Below, piece by piece: positions 23,198-33,246 of a stretch of 64,000 nucleotides of DNA; position 1 is the stretch's first letter; each line of letters opens with the position of its first letter. The notes below the pieces were generated by a model that was not told the origin of the DNA, ran no database searches, and saw only the letters and a list, made by a program, of their open reading frames with translations. The stretch covers positions 806,001 through 870,000 of the forward strand of contig NZ_CP132353.1 in NCBI RefSeq assembly GCF_030758455.1, written 5' to 3'. The stretch comes from Erwinia pyri. Lineage in GTDB: Bacteria > Pseudomonadota > Gammaproteobacteria > Enterobacterales > Enterobacteriaceae. The translations under genes were made by a program, and so were the position numbers.

Positions 23198-23436
23198 GAT
23201 TGTCTGATGAAGAACAGGGTTACCGTTGTTAACTCCTGTTCGAATCTGGTTGCCAAATTCCACCATCAAGCATAGTCAACATCTCTGTGAGACGCGTATT
23301 CCATTCAATTGATTTATCAATAATGAAGGTGATACTGTTATCCAGTAACGTTAAAAGAAATGCATTCTTATACGTTATTTACGTTTTTACTACTGATTTA
23401 TCAAGTCTTTATTTCGTCTAATAACAGGGTGTTGTT

Positions 23437-24663
23437 ATGGCTATGGGTACAAGTACAGGGTATGTCTATGCTGTTGCGACAGCAGATACTAAAGGAAGGG
23501 AACTGTTTTACGTCAGAGAATGCGTGGCCAGAACGGGCGCAGAAGTTCTGACAGTTGACCTGTCTACTCAACCAGTTAGCGCTGCTTCAGGGGCAGATTT
23601 CCCGCCTGAACTGATTGCTGATTTCCATCCCGAGGGTCGTGCCGCAGTGTTCTGCGGCGACCGGGGAAAAGCCATTGACGCGATGGCGCTGGCATTTAAG
23701 ATTTTCCTCAGTAATCGTCCCGATTTAGCTGGCGTGATCGGCCTGGGCGGATCGTGCGGCACTGCGCTGATCACGCCAGCGATGCAGGCTCTGCCGGTGG
23801 GCATCCCCAAAGTGATGGTCTCTACCATGGCTTCGGGTGACGTCTCCGGTTATGTGGGCGCCAGTGATATCAGCCTGCTCTATTCCGTCACGGATGTGGC
23901 CGGGCTTAACCGCATTTCCCGTCAGGTACTGGGTAATGCTGCGCATCAGATAGCGGGTGCTGTACTCTGGAAGCCGGAACGCAGTGCGGATGATAAGCCT
24001 GCGCTGGGGCTGACAATGTTTGGCGTGACAACTCCCTGCATCCAGCAGGTGAGCGCAGAGCTGGAGGCCGACTACGATTGCCTGGTTTTTCATGCCACAG
24101 GCAGCGGCGGCATGGCGATGGAAAAACTCGCTGGCAGCAGAATGCTTGCCGGCCTGCTGGATCTGACCACTACGGAAGTGTGCGATCTGCTGTTTGAGGG
24201 CGTGCTGGCCTGTGAGGAGACGCGCTTCGAAGCGATGGCGGCGTCTGGCATACCTTGTGTTATCTCCTGTGGGGCGCTGGATATGGTTAATTTCGGCCAT
24301 GCGGAGAGCGTGCCGCAAAAATATGCCAGCCGCCTCTTCTATCACCACAATGCGCAGGTAACGCTGATGCGCACCACGGTGGAGGAGAACGTCAAGATGG
24401 CGAAATGGATAGCGGAGAAACTCAACCGGTGTGAAGGTAAAGTAGCCTTCCTGATCCCGGAAGGGGGCTTCTCGGCGCTAGATGCACCCGGGCAGGCCTT
24501 CTGGTCACCGGAAGCGGATAACGCCTTCATTACCACGCTTGAGGCGCATCTTATTCAGACGGAACGCCGCTTTATTCGCCGTCTCCCTTACAATATCAAC
24601 GATCCTCAATTTGCGCAGGCTGCAGTCAGGCAGTTTCGCCAGCTTACAGAGAAGGAGTTCTGA
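23437..24663 (+). CDS. Tm-1-like ATP-binding domain protein (UPF0261)
   Basis: 408 residues of the UPF0261/Tm-1 N-terminal family. The opening [20 protein letters not shown], the Gly-rich [31 protein letters not shown] and [14 protein letters not shown] blocks, and the end [13 protein letters not shown] are hallmarks. In tomato Tm-1 this domain binds ATP and, fused to a TIM barrel, blocks tobamovirus replication. The bacterial function is not established. The gene is two bases from the TIM-barrel gene, so they form one operon. It is divergent from a TetR regulator. The ribosome binding site is weak, but the start agrees with the family. Confidence 0.88.
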   Translation: MAMGTSTGYVYAVATADTKGRELFYVRECVARTGAEVLTVDLSTQPVSAASGADFPPELIADFHPEGRAAVFCGDRGKAIDAMALAFKIFLSNRPDLAGVIGLGGSCGTALITPAMQALPVGIPKVMVSTMASGDVSGYVGASDISLLYSVTDVAGLNRISRQVLGNAAHQIAGAVLWKPERSADDKPALGLTMFGVTTPCIQQVSAELEADYDCLVFHATGSGGMAMEKLAGSRMLAGLLDLTTTEVCDLLFEGVLACEETRFEAMAASGIPCVISCGALDMVNFGHAESVPQKYASRLFYHHNAQVTLMRTTVEENVKMAKWIAEKLNRCEGKVAFLIPEGGFSALDAPGQAFWSPEADNAFITTLEAHLIQTERRFIRRLPYNINDPQFAQAAVRQFRQLTEKEF

Positions 24664-24665
24664 AA

Positions 24666-25493
24666 ATGGCTTTTACCCGTCAGGATATACTGACAAAATT
24701 TAACGCGATGATTGCCCGCCGCGAACCGATCATCGGTGGCGGCGCCGGAACGGGGCTCTCCGCAAAATGTGAAGAAGCGGGCGGGATCGATCTGATCGTG
24801 ATCTACAACTCAGGTCGCTACCGCATGGCAGGACGTGGATCGCTTGCGGGCCTGCTCGCCTACGGCAACGCCAATGAGATTGTGGTAGATATGGCAAAAG
24901 AAGTGCTGCCGGTAGTGAAAAATACGCCAGTGTTAGCGGGCGTGAACGGCACCGATCCTTTCTGCCATTTTGACAAATTTCTGGACGATCTGAAGGCGAT
25001 GGGCTTTTCGGGCGTGCAGAACTTTCCGACCGTAGGGCTGATTGATGGCAACTTCCGCGCTAATCTCGAAGAGACGGGCATGGGATATGGGCTGGAAGTG
25101 GAGATGATCGCCCTGGCGCATCAGAAAGGGCTGCTGACTACTCCCTACGTATTCAGCGAGGCGGATGCCATTGCGATGACCAAAGCGGGTGCCGATATCA
25201 TTGTGCCGCATATGGGGCTGACCACCGGCGGCAATATCGGCGCTGAAACCGCGCTGAAATTATCCGACTGCGTGCCGCTGATTAATCAGTGGGCGGCGGC
25301 GGCAAAAGCGGTGCGTAAAGAGGTGATTGTGCTCTGCCATGGCGGCCCGATCTCCAGCCCGCAAGATGCGCAATATATTCTGGATAACTGCCCACAGTGC
25401 GATGGTTTTTACGGCGCCAGCTCGATGGAGCGCCTGCCGACCGAGAGCGCACTGACCGATACCACCCGCCAGTTTAAAAATATCACCCGCTGA
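24666..25493 (+). CDS. TIM-barrel protein (PEP hydrolase family), partner of the Tm-1-like protein
   Basis: 275 residues. The N-terminal [20 protein letters not shown], then [21 protein letters not shown] and [10 protein letters not shown], are diagnostic of the TIM-barrel family related to phosphoenolpyruvate-utilising enzymes. [15 protein letters not shown] and [16 protein letters not shown] lie in later strands. AAGGAG inside the upstream gene drives translation, and the genes are only two bases apart. This is the bacterial counterpart of the C-terminal half of the plant Tm-1 protein. The catalysed reaction is unknown. Confidence 0.88.
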   Translation: MAFTRQDILTKFNAMIARREPIIGGGAGTGLSAKCEEAGGIDLIVIYNSGRYRMAGRGSLAGLLAYGNANEIVVDMAKEVLPVVKNTPVLAGVNGTDPFCHFDKFLDDLKAMGFSGVQNFPTVGLIDGNFRANLEETGMGYGLEVEMIALAHQKGLLTTPYVFSEADAIAMTKAGADIIVPHMGLTTGGNIGAETALKLSDCVPLINQWAAAAKAVRKEVIVLCHGGPISSPQDAQYILDNCPQCDGFYGASSMERLPTESALTDTTRQFKNITR

Positions 25494-25511
25494 AAGTCTG
25501 TTCTTGCCTGA

Positions 25512-25537
25512 AAAACGGCAGCCCTTTTTGGGCTGCC
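25512..25537 (-). terminator. Terminator downstream of mltC
   Basis: GGCAGCCC (25517-25524) and GGGCTGCC (25530-25537) form an 8-base stem. On the minus strand it is followed by GTTTTT, so it fits the leftward mltC transcript, and it also faces the convergent TIM-barrel gene. A second stem without a T run lies at 25616-25645. Confidence 0.7.
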
Positions 25538-25654
25538 AGCAGGCGCACGGCATCTGAAAAATTTGCCCTGGTGGAAACAGTCATCTTTGCCGTGCTGTAT
25601 GCCGGACATGAACCGCTACCGGATAAAGTCGACCTCATCCGGTAGCTAAAGCAC

Positions 25655-26734
25655 TCAGTAGAGGTGATAGCTCTTCTGGGCGCTGTTCACCTTGTAGAGA
25701 TAGCGGCGGGATTCAGCCGATGGATGGTTAGAGGTCAGCGTCTGATAGACCTCGGCAGGCGAGAGGTTGTTAATCGTATTGAATGCCCGGGTCTTATCGC
25801 TGGAGAAGACCTTGAGCACGCTGCCAGCCCCTCCGTTATAGGCGGTGATCACCGCATAACGGCGTGAAGTCGGGTTGCTGATACCGCCCAGATAGTTGCT
25901 CTGAAGGATCGACAGATAGGCCGTACCGGCATCAATATTATTCTCCGGATCCAGCAGATAGCTGCGGCTCGGTTTGCCCCATTTACCTTTCATGCGGAAC
26001 ACATCCACACCGGCGGTGTGCTGCACCACCTGCATCAGCCCCAGCGCATCGGCATGACTCACCGCATAGGGGTTGAAGCTCGATTCAATCTGCATGATCG
26101 CCAGGATCAGCGACTGATCGACGCCATATTTCGCAGCGGCTTCGCGGACCATCGGCAGATATTTATGCGCACGCTTATCCAGATGGTTTGGCACCATCGG
26201 GATGGTGACCGACCAGATCACATGCAGGCCGACATTGCGGCGCTGAAGCTTATTCTGGATCAGGTAATCTGCGAAGCTGGCCGCACGACCCTGCCAGCGG
26301 ATCGGCTGCCCGGTGTTATCCAGTACCTGGCCATAGAGCAGCGGCTCGGTGCCGAGCTTGATGTCGTTCGCATCGGAATAGAGATCGACATTACCCGGAT
26401 CTTCACCGATCAGCAGCGTGGTGATAATGGCCTGACGCAGGCTGGCCATTGGATCGGTTCCGGCGATGGTCTCGATCGTGATCGAGCCTGACTCAAAGTT
26501 AATGTGGCTGCGCGTATAGTATTGATCGCTGTACTTCACATAATCTTTGGGGCCGGCGATCAGCACTTCGTTAATGCCCCAGATATTCTCGATGTTATGG
26601 GCAAATTGACCCATCAGAATATCGAAGCCGTTGGTGTCCTTGACCCACTCTTCGTGGAAAGCTGGTTTTTTATTGCCTGAGCAGGAGATCAGCAGCGGCG
26701 CTATTACCAGCAAACCTATCAGTTTCTTCTTCAT
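25655..26734 (-). CDS. mltC: Membrane-bound lytic murein transglycosylase C
   Basis: 359 residues from ATG 26734. A lipoprotein signal ([20 protein letters not shown], lipobox ISC) is followed by an N-terminal domain and a C-terminal goose-type SLT domain. The catalytic Glu is in [17 protein letters not shown], then GLMQVV and the AYNGGAGSV motif. It cleaves peptidoglycan glycan strands from the inner face of the outer membrane, forming 1,6-anhydromuramyl ends. It follows yggX in the mutY-yggX-mltC operon. The 16 extra codons upstream are not family-like. Confidence 0.96.
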   Translation of the reverse strand: MKKKLIGLLVIAPLLISCSGNKKPAFHEEWVKDTNGFDILMGQFAHNIENIWGINEVLIAGPKDYVKYSDQYYTRSHINFESGSITIETIAGTDPMASLRQAIITTLLIGEDPGNVDLYSDANDIKLGTEPLLYGQVLDNTGQPIRWQGRAASFADYLIQNKLQRRNVGLHVIWSVTIPMVPNHLDKRAHKYLPMVREAAAKYGVDQSLILAIMQIESSFNPYAVSHADALGLMQVVQHTAGVDVFRMKGKWGKPSRSYLLDPENNIDAGTAYLSILQSNYLGGISNPTSRRYAVITAYNGGAGSVLKVFSSDKTRAFNTINNLSPAEVYQTLTSNHPSAESRRYLYKVNSAQKSYHLY

Positions 26735-26785
26735 CTTGTCGTGCTTCGCCCACATTGAGAGGGCCTCATCTGTGAGGCCCAACGA

Positions 26786-27058
26786 TTATTCTTCTGGCGG
26801 GGTGTAACCTTCGATATGGACGTCATGCCCTTCGAACAGGAACTTGATCATCTCCTGCTCAAGCTGCTTACGATCTTCCGGGTTCATCATGCTGAGTTTC
26901 TTTTCATTGATCAGCATGGTCTGCTTGCTCATCCATTGCGACCAGGCTTCTTTAGAGATCTCATTATAAATACGCTTGCCTGTTTCGCCCGGATAGAGCT
27001 GGAAATCCTGCCCTTCGGCGTCACGCTGCAGGAACGTGCAAAAAATCATTCGGCTCAT
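26786..27058 (-). CDS. yggX: Probable Fe(2+)-trafficking protein YggX
   Basis: 90 residues, full length for the family: [20 protein letters not shown] with the conserved Cys7, then [11 protein letters not shown] and [11 protein letters not shown]. It protects Fe-S proteins from oxidative damage. Its start codon overlaps the mutY stop (TAATG), meaning tight translational coupling with a gene for an Fe-S enzyme. Confidence 0.96.
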   Translation of the reverse strand: MSRMIFCTFLQRDAEGQDFQLYPGETGKRIYNEISKEAWSQWMSKQTMLINEKKLSMMNPEDRKQLEQEMIKFLFEGHDVHIEGYTPPEE

Positions 27059-28146
27059 TACTCTTCCTCTTCTGTGGCGCGGATGTTCAGCGCTTTCTGT
27101 TGTGGCTGACGCAGCTGTTGTAACAGGCGTTCCACCGGAGCGGCCAGCCCAACGGACTGTGGTTGCGCTAAGTTATACCAGAGACCAGCGCCTTCATCCA
27201 TTGCCGCGCCTGCCGGAGGCAGTTCCAGCCACATCGGGACAATATCCAGGTGGAAATGGCTGAAGGTGTGGCGAAACGCGATACCCTGCTGCAAAGCGGC
27301 GCTATCGATGCGTTTTTCACTCAGCCACTGTTCCAGCTCTGGCTGCGTAGCAAACTGCGGGAAGCAAAACAGCCCACCCCAGAGCCCCACTGGCGGGCGC
27401 TGCTCCAGCCACACTTCCTGACCCTGCTGCATCATCAGCAGCCAGCCAGTGCGCTCTGGTAGCGTCTGTTTCGGCTTCTTACCCGGGTAAGAAGCCCAGC
27501 TCCCGTTGGCATAGGCCAGACAGCCCATATTCAGCGGGCAGATTTCGCATTTTGGCTTAGAGCGGGTGCAGACGATGGCGCCCAGATCCATCATCGCCTG
27601 ATTAAACTGGCTGACCCCCTCTGCAGGCGTCACCTCTTCACTGATCTGCCAGAGGCGTTTCTCAACCTCTTTCTTACCCGGCCAGCCGGAAACGGCATAG
27701 CAGCGAGCCAGCACGCGCTTAACGTTGCCATCAAGGATAGGGTAATGCTGTCCCAGAGAAAGAGAGAGAATGGCGCCAGCGGTGGAGCGGCCAACGCCCG
27801 GCAAATCTGCCACTTCGGCAAAAGTCTGCGGAAAATTCCCGTGATGCTTATCGGCCACCATTTTAGCGGCTTTGTGCAGATTGCGCGCGCGGGCGTAGTA
27901 ACCCAGCCCGGTCCAGAGGTGCAGGACTTCATCCAGCGGTGCAGCCGCCAGATCGGTAACGGTGGGGAAACGCGCCATAAAACGCTCGAAGTAGGGGATC
28001 ACCGTCGCCACCTGCGTCTGTTGCAGCATCACTTCCGAAAGCCAGACTTTATAGGGCGTTTTTTCCAGCTGCCAGGGCAGCGTTTTGCGGCCAAAGCGTT
28101 GATACCAGTCCAGTACCTGCCGGGAGAAGTGCGGCGCTTGCATCAT
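27058..28146 (-). CDS. mutY: Adenine DNA glycosylase MutY
   Basis: 362 residues from ATG 28146 (a second ATG follows at once). The HhH-GPD fold has the catalytic Glu in [10 protein letters not shown] and the Asp in [12 protein letters not shown]…[10 protein letters not shown]. The 4Fe-4S loop Cys-x6-Cys-x2-Cys-x5-Cys is intact in [17 protein letters not shown]. The C-terminal NUDIX-like domain recognises 8-oxoguanine. It removes adenine mispaired with 8-oxoG. A longer open frame reaching 28314 runs into the trmB start and is rejected. It is divergent from trmB and first in the operon with yggX and mltC. Confidence 0.96.
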   Translation of the reverse strand: MMQAPHFSRQVLDWYQRFGRKTLPWQLEKTPYKVWLSEVMLQQTQVATVIPYFERFMARFPTVTDLAAAPLDEVLHLWTGLGYYARARNLHKAAKMVADKHHGNFPQTFAEVADLPGVGRSTAGAILSLSLGQHYPILDGNVKRVLARCYAVSGWPGKKEVEKRLWQISEEVTPAEGVSQFNQAMMDLGAIVCTRSKPKCEICPLNMGCLAYANGSWASYPGKKPKQTLPERTGWLLMMQQGQEVWLEQRPPVGLWGGLFCFPQFATQPELEQWLSEKRIDSAALQQGIAFRHTFSHFHLDIVPMWLELPPAGAAMDEGAGLWYNLAQPQSVGLAAPVERLLQQLRQPQQKALNIRATEEEE

Positions 28147-28297
28147 GGTAGAGAAATATCCTGGAGAATGAAAAATCAGGCTGGGATTCCAGCACAGACC
28201 AACTATGCTGTAAACCGGAAGTTGCCGGAGCTTGCTTAACCGCCGTAACTTTGCATAATGCCCCCTTTCCAGAGATTCCAGAGCAGCAGGCAGAAAC

Positions 28298-29017
28298 ATG
28301 AAGAATGATGTCATTTCTCCGGAGTTTGATGAAAACGGTCGCCCGATGCGCCGTATTCGCAGCTTCGTTCGTCGTCAGGGCCGCCTGACAAAAGGCCAGC
28401 AGCACGCGCTGGATAATTACTGGCCAGTGATGGGCGTGGAATATCAGCCTGAGGCGGTGGACCTGGTGAGCCTGTTTGGGCGTGAAGCCCCTGTTGTGCT
28501 GGAAATCGGCTTCGGCATGGGCGCCTCGCTGGTGACCATGGCTGAAAGCAATCCACAGCAAAACTTCCTGGGTATTGAAGTGCACTCGCCGGGCGTGGGG
28601 GCCTGCCTGAGCAGCGCGCATGAGGCTGGCGTGGAGAATCTCCGCGTGATGTGCCACGATGCCGTCGACGTGCTGGATAAGATGATCCCGGATAACTCGC
28701 TGCGTATGGTGCAGCTGTTCTTTCCGGATCCGTGGCATAAAGCGCGCCACAACAAGCGCCGTATCGTTCAGGTGCCGTTTGCCGAGCTGGTGATGCGCAA
28801 GCTGAAGCTGGGCGGCGTGTTCCATATGGCGACCGACTGGGAAGCCTACGCCGAGCATATGCTGGAAGTGATGAGCAGCATCGCGGGCTATAAAAACCAG
28901 TCCGAAACGCAAAATTACGTGCCGCGTCCCGAGTCGCGTCCGTTAACGAAATTTGAGCAGCGTGGCCAGCGTCTTGGCCACGGTGTTTGGGATCTGATGT
29001 TTGAGAGGATTAAATAA
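28298..29017 (+). CDS. trmB: tRNA (guanine-N7)-methyltransferase
   Basis: 239 residues. The SAM-binding motif is [11 protein letters not shown] (about 69-79), with [19 protein letters not shown] as the family catalytic and RNA-binding segment. The C-terminus ends [15 protein letters not shown], as in E. coli TrmB. It makes m7G46 in many tRNAs. The stop overlaps the start of yggL by one base, a two-gene unit. It is divergent from mutY, with about 150 bases between the starts. Confidence 0.96.
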   Translation: MKNDVISPEFDENGRPMRRIRSFVRRQGRLTKGQQHALDNYWPVMGVEYQPEAVDLVSLFGREAPVVLEIGFGMGASLVTMAESNPQQNFLGIEVHSPGVGACLSSAHEAGVENLRVMCHDAVDVLDKMIPDNSLRMVQLFFPDPWHKARHNKRRIVQVPFAELVMRKLKLGGVFHMATDWEAYAEHMLEVMSSIAGYKNQSETQNYVPRPESRPLTKFEQRGQRLGHGVWDLMFERIK

Positions 29018-29343
29018 TGGCTACCCAACGCAGTCGTCGTTTGCGTAAAAAAATGCATATCGATGAGTTTCAGGAATTAGGTTTTTCCATCGGCTTCGGC
29101 TTCCCGGAAGGCACCAGCGAAGAGACCATCGACAAAACCGTTGATGCACTGATTGAAGAAGTGATCGATCCTAACGGCCTGGCGTTTGACGGCAGCGGCT
29201 ACCTGCAGTGGGAAGGGTTGATCTGCCTGCAGCAGACCGGTAAATGTACTGACGAGCACCGCGAGCTGGTGCGCAAGTGGCTGGAAGAGCGCAAGCTGAA
29301 TAACATTCAGGTGACCGAACTTTTCGATGTCTGGTGGGACTAA
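29017..29343 (+). CDS. yggL: YggL family 50S ribosome-associated protein
   Basis: 108 residues, full length: [26 protein letters not shown] with a basic N-terminus, then a conserved acidic and aromatic tail ending FDVWWD. DUF469 proteins have been linked to 50S subunit assembly. It is translationally coupled to trmB, and a strong terminator follows. Confidence 0.93.
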   Translation: MATQRSRRLRKKMHIDEFQELGFSIGFGFPEGTSEETIDKTVDALIEEVIDPNGLAFDGSGYLQWEGLICLQQTGKCTDEHRELVRKWLEERKLNNIQVTELFDVWWD

Positions 29344-29389
29344 GTAGTATCCCGCTTAACATCCCGCAGGATGTGGGAAATAATTTTGG

Positions 29390-29411
29390 GGCCACGCATG
29401 CGTGGCCTTTT
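29390..29411 (+). terminator. Terminator after yggL
   Basis: GGCCACGCATGCGTGGCC (29390-29407) is a perfect stem followed by TTTT, about 45 bases after the yggL stop and 20 bases before yggN. Read-through to yggN is possible. Confidence 0.8.
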
Positions 29412-29430
29412 CACTTTCAGGAGAATGCAA

Positions 29431-30144
29431 ATGCGTAAAGCGATGATGGTGGGTGCGTTGTTACTGGCAGCGGGCCAGGCTCAGGCAGACTATCAATGTA
29501 GCGTGAAACCTCAGGATGATATCGTTCTCTCTCCGCAGAGCGTGCAGGTTGTCGGAGCCAGCGGCAATCTGACCATCACGCCGACGGGAGATGTGCAGCG
29601 CAACGGTAAAGCCGCGACGGTGGATACCGCCACGCGGCAGAAAGCGATTGATTACCAGACCGCGCTACGGCGTGATTTGCCCTGGATCGATCAGGGCGCG
29701 CGTCAGCGTCTGGAAAAAGGCCGCCTAGCGCTGGACAAAGTGATCGTAGAAAAGCTGGGTCAGGATAGCAACGTGCGTAACCGTCTGACCTCGCTGGATA
29801 CGCAGCTTAAGCAGCAGATGAACCGCATTATTGAGCACCGCGACGACGGGCTGACTTTCCACCATCAGGCCATCGACCAGGTTCGTCAGGACGGTGAGCA
29901 ACTGGTGCAGAATGCGATGGGTGGCGTGGTGCAGGACAGCCTGAACGAGATGGGCAGCAAGCAGGCTGGCAACGGCAGCAATCCTCTGCAGGCGATCATG
30001 GGTAATCTGGGCGGTCTGCAGCAGTCTATTCAGGCCGAATGGAAAAATCAGGAGAAAGATTTCCAGAATTTCGGTCATGAAGTCTGTAACCGCGTTACCA
30101 CGCTGGAAGATCAGCGCAAGGCGATGATTGCCGGGCTGAAATAA
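29431..30144 (+). CDS. yggN: YggN family DUF2884 protein, exported
   Basis: 237 residues from ATG 29431, chosen over the ATG two codons earlier because AGGAGA is then correctly spaced. The signal peptide MRKAMMVGALLLAAGQAQA is cut before DYQC. The mature part is mostly helical and Gln-rich, with no known catalytic motif; the family (DUF2884/YggN) has no assigned function. It lies between two terminators, so it is probably expressed alone from the region after yggL. Confidence 0.88.
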   Translation: MRKAMMVGALLLAAGQAQADYQCSVKPQDDIVLSPQSVQVVGASGNLTITPTGDVQRNGKAATVDTATRQKAIDYQTALRRDLPWIDQGARQRLEKGRLALDKVIVEKLGQDSNVRNRLTSLDTQLKQQMNRIIEHRDDGLTFHHQAIDQVRQDGEQLVQNAMGGVVQDSLNEMGSKQAGNGSNPLQAIMGNLGGLQQSIQAEWKNQEKDFQNFGHEVCNRVTTLEDQRKAMIAGLK

Positions 30145-30163
30145 CAGCCTGACTTACAGCCAT

Positions 30164-30200
30164 AAAAAAACGCCTGATAAACACATCAGGCGTTTTTTTT
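30164..30200. terminator. Bidirectional terminator between yggN and hemW
   Basis: AAAAAAACGCCTGAT (30164-30178) pairs with ATCAGGCGTTTTTTT up to 30200, with an ACACA-type loop. The A and T runs on both sides suit termination in both directions between these convergent genes. Confidence 0.92.
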
Positions 30201-30210
30201 CAGTGAAGAG

Positions 30211-31353
30211 TTACGCCTCTTCGGCCAGAAACAGCTCCAGCAGCGAATTCAGAAACAGCTTGCCTTTCTCCGTCACCTGCCAGCTTTCCGGCGTTTCGGT
30301 CAGATAGCCCTGGCTGAGAGCTTCGTCGATCTGCGGCCGGATAACGCTTTCCGCAAGGCCGGTATAAAGCTGAAACTCCTCGCGCGGCGCGGCTTCCAGC
30401 AGGCGGAAGCGGTTCATAAAGAATTCGAACGGCTTCTCGCTGTCGCTGACTTCATGGCGGCGATCCAGATAATTTCCCGCCATAAATCCACGAGGATGCC
30501 GCGTTTTGCTGGTGCGGATGATTCGCCCGTCAGCCTGAGTCAGCTTACCGTGCGCGCCGCAGCCAACGCCCAGATAGTCTCCGAAGCGCCAGTAATTAAG
30601 ATTATGTTCGCAGCGGTAGCCTGGCTTTGCATAAGCAGAGGTTTCGTACTGCACGTAACCTGCCGCCGTCAGCAGCTGGTCACCCTGTTCAAAAATATCC
30701 CACAGCGCATCGTCATCCGGCAGAACCGGCGGACGAGAGGCAAACAGCGTGTTTGGCTCAATAGTAAGCTGATACCAGGAGAGATGCGGCGGATTGAGCG
30801 CAATGGCCTGGCGCAGATCGTCCAGCGCCTCTTCCAGCGACTGATCCGGCAGCCCGTGCATCAAATCCAGATTAAAGCTGCGCAGGTTCAGGTCAGTGGC
30901 GAGTCCTGCTGCCCGTCTGGCCTCTTCCGGGCCGTGAATGCGTCCCAGACGCGCCAGTTTCTGCTCGCTGAAGCTCTGCACCCCAATCGAGATACGGTTA
31001 ATCCCGGCACGCTGGTAGCCGCTGAAGCGGTCTGCTTCCACCGTACCAGGGTTCGCCTCCATGGTGATTTCAGCAGTCGGGGAGAGCGGCAAACGAGCGC
31101 GAACGCCATCCAGCAGCATCTGCATCGCTTCACTGCTTAACAGGCTGGGGGTGCCGCCGCCGATGAAAATGGTGCTGACTTCACGTCCTGAGGCCAGCGG
31201 CAGGTCAGCATCCAGATCCGCCAGCAAATGCCGCACGTACTCCTCGTGCGGCACTTCGCCCTTCAGCGCGTGGGAGTTGAAGTCGCAGTAGGGGCACTTC
31301 TGCACGCACCATGGGATATGGATATAGAGGCTTAACGGAGGCAGCTTACGCAT
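30211..31353 (-). CDS. hemW: Radical SAM haem chaperone HemW
   Basis: 380 residues. The radical SAM cluster motif is [15 protein letters not shown] (Cys-x3-Cys-x2-Cys), after the SLYIHIP start. [10 protein letters not shown] and [10 protein letters not shown] are the next conserved blocks, and the C-terminal HemN-like domain is present. HemW proteins are haem carriers related to, but distinct from, coproporphyrinogen dehydrogenase HemN. The start overlaps the rdgB end by 8 bases. It is the last gene of the yggS-yggT-rdgB-hemW operon. Confidence 0.95.
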   Translation of the reverse strand: MRKLPPLSLYIHIPWCVQKCPYCDFNSHALKGEVPHEEYVRHLLADLDADLPLASGREVSTIFIGGGTPSLLSSEAMQMLLDGVRARLPLSPTAEITMEANPGTVEADRFSGYQRAGINRISIGVQSFSEQKLARLGRIHGPEEARRAAGLATDLNLRSFNLDLMHGLPDQSLEEALDDLRQAIALNPPHLSWYQLTIEPNTLFASRPPVLPDDDALWDIFEQGDQLLTAAGYVQYETSAYAKPGYRCEHNLNYWRFGDYLGVGCGAHGKLTQADGRIIRTSKTRHPRGFMAGNYLDRRHEVSDSEKPFEFFMNRFRLLEAAPREEFQLYTGLAESVIRPQIDEALSQGYLTETPESWQVTEKGKLFLNSLLELFLAEEA

Positions 31354-31939
31354 TACGCATCGCTTCCAGCAGCAGCGTCATCGCTTTACCCCGATGGGAA
31401 ACGGCATGCTTCTCCGCTTTTGTCAGCTCCGCCGCCGTTTTGCCCAGGGCCGGAACAAAGAAAATCGGATCGTAACCAAAGCCGCCAACGCCCGCAGCGG
31501 CACGGGTAATTTCACCCTGCCAGCTGCCGTGGAACACCAGTGGCGTGGGATCCTCTGCATGACGCAGATAGACCAGCACGCAGTGGAACTCTGCCTGGCG
31601 GGCGCCGTCCGGCACGCTTTCCAGCGCGGCAAGCAGCTTGAGCAGATTCTGCTGGTCGCTCGCCTCTTCGCCCGCATAGCGCGCAGAGTAGATCCCCGGC
31701 GCGCCGCCCAGCGCATCTACCGCCAGCCCGGAATCATCGGCGATCGCCGGCAAGCCGGTTACCGCCGCGGCGTGACGCGCCTTCAGGATCGCGTTTTCAA
31801 TAAACGTCAGGCCGGTCTCTTCGGCTGACTCCACGCCCAGTTCCGTTTGCGCCACAATGTCGAGGCCAAAGGCGGCCAGCAAATCGGCCATTTCACGAAC
31901 TTTGCCGGGATTTCCGGTGGCGAGCACAACTTTTTGCAT
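31346..31939 (-). CDS. rdgB: dITP/XTP pyrophosphatase RdgB
   Basis: 197 residues from ATG 31939, the same length as E. coli RdgB. Family motifs: [14 protein letters not shown] at the start, [18 protein letters not shown], the catalytic [25 protein letters not shown] and the C-terminal SHRGKAM. It hydrolyses non-canonical purine triphosphates to keep dITP and XTP out of DNA. The yggT stop is only 22 bases upstream, which shows that yggU, present between them in E. coli, is missing here. Confidence 0.96.
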   Translation of the reverse strand: MQKVVLATGNPGKVREMADLLAAFGLDIVAQTELGVESAEETGLTFIENAILKARHAAAVTGLPAIADDSGLAVDALGGAPGIYSARYAGEEASDQQNLLKLLAALESVPDGARQAEFHCVLVYLRHAEDPTPLVFHGSWQGEITRAAAGVGGFGYDPIFFVPALGKTAAELTKAEKHAVSHRGKAMTLLLEAMRNA

Positions 31940-31961
31940 ATCAGGTCCAGAATTTTTCAAA

Positions 31962-32516
31962 TTACAGCAGATACCAGAGGCCAGGGAAGAGATCCATGCC
32001 CAGGTAGTTCAACATATAGAGGATCAGGATCACCACCATCGCGGAGAAATCGATCCCGCCCATCGCGGGCAGTATACGGCGGATGGGGGCCATCAGCGGT
32101 TCGGTCAGCTGGATTAATACATAGTCTACCGGGCCACGACCCTGACTGATCCAGCTCATCAGCGAGCGGATAATGATCACCCAGAACACCAGATAACCGA
32201 CCGATTTAATCAGCGAGAGCAGGCCAACCAGCAGGTTCATCGGATCAACAGAGAAGGCCCCTACCTGGATTAACAGTAAAATTGGGTATTTCAGCGTAGT
32301 GAGCACAAAGGCCAGCAGCAGTGGTGCAGTATCTACCGGGCCAATAGAGGGGAGGATCCGCCGCAGCGGTTTGAGCACCGGCTGAGTAATTTTTACGATA
32401 AATTGTGAGAGCGGATTATAGAAATCACAGCGCGACCACTGCATCCAGATACGCAACAGCAGCACCATTACGTAGAGATCGATCAGGGTCTTGACCAGAA
32501 AAGTCAACGTCAGCAT
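31962..32516 (-). CDS. yggT: YggT family osmotic-shock-linked membrane protein
   Basis: 184 residues with two repeated halves, each having two membrane segments around a basic, Pro-rich loop ([19 protein letters not shown] and [20 protein letters not shown]). This duplicated YGGT layout is the family signature. It is an inner-membrane protein linked to osmotic shock tolerance in some bacteria, with no defined mechanism. It lies 8 bases after yggS in the same operon. Confidence 0.93.
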   Translation of the reverse strand: MLTLTFLVKTLIDLYVMVLLLRIWMQWSRCDFYNPLSQFIVKITQPVLKPLRRILPSIGPVDTAPLLLAFVLTTLKYPILLLIQVGAFSVDPMNLLVGLLSLIKSVGYLVFWVIIIRSLMSWISQGRGPVDYVLIQLTEPLMAPIRRILPAMGGIDFSAMVVILILYMLNYLGMDLFPGLWYLL

Positions 32517-32524
32517 GGGGTTCC

Positions 32525-33232
32525 TCAGTTATTGTTGTGAGCGGCGCTGTAATCACGCGCGCCAAAAATTGCGGTGCCGATGCGCACCATTGTACTGCCT
32601 GCCGCTATCGCGGCATCCATATCGTCGCTCATTCCCAGAGAAAGCGTGTCGACGGAGGGATACTTTTTTTTCAGTTCGTTAAACGCTTCTGCCATCTGGC
32701 TACAGACGGCTAACTGCCGCGCATAGTCACTCTCAGGCGCGGGGATAGCCATCAGACCGCGCAGCGTTAAACGAGGCAGCAGTGAAATCTCTTTTGCCAG
32801 CTCGCTCAGCGCCTCCAGCATGATGCCAGATTTACTGTTTTCGTCACTGATGTTTATCTGGATCAGCACGTTCAGCGGCGGCAGCTCCTGCGGACGCTGC
32901 TCGTTAAGACGGGCAGCAATCTTCAGCCGGTCAATGGTGTGGCACCAGTTAAAATGTTCAGCAACCAGCCGACTCTTGTTGGATTGCAGCGGGCCAATAA
33001 AGTGCCAGTCGAGAGCGGAATTTCCTGACGCTTTAATTTTGTCGACACCTTCCTGTACGTAGTTCTCGCCAAAACAGCGCTGGCCCGCGGCAACCGCTTC
33101 TTCGATCGCGCTCGCAGGTTTTGTTTTGCTGACTGCAAGCAGGGTAATTTCTGCCGGATCGCGCCCGCACCGTGCGGCGGCCGCTGAGATCCTCTCGCGG
33201 ACTTGCTGTAAGTTGTGCTGAATCGAGGTCAT
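32525..33232 (-). CDS. yggS: PLP homeostasis protein YggS (PLPBP/YBL036C family)
   Basis: 235 residues, alanine-racemase-like barrel without dimer partner domain. The PLP Lys is in ITLLAVSKTKPASAI (about residue 36). FGENYVQE, DWHFIGPLQSNK and LSLGMSDDMDAAI with RIGTAIFGAR are the family signatures. It binds and buffers PLP rather than catalysing a reaction. It is first in the operon and divergent from pilT, with only about 15 bases between start codons' flanks. Confidence 0.95.
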   Translation of the reverse strand: MTSIQHNLQQVRERISAAAARCGRDPAEITLLAVSKTKPASAIEEAVAAGQRCFGENYVQEGVDKIKASGNSALDWHFIGPLQSNKSRLVAEHFNWCHTIDRLKIAARLNEQRPQELPPLNVLIQINISDENSKSGIMLEALSELAKEISLLPRLTLRGLMAIPAPESDYARQLAVCSQMAEAFNELKKKYPSVDTLSLGMSDDMDAAIAAGSTMVRIGTAIFGARDYSAAHNNN

Positions 33233-33246
33233 AGTCAGGGAGTAAT

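Noticed and set aside
25616..25645. Perfect 9-base stem CTACCGGAT / ATCCGGTAG as a terminator
   Set aside because: No T run on either strand; listed only as a hairpin near the better terminator at 25512-25537.
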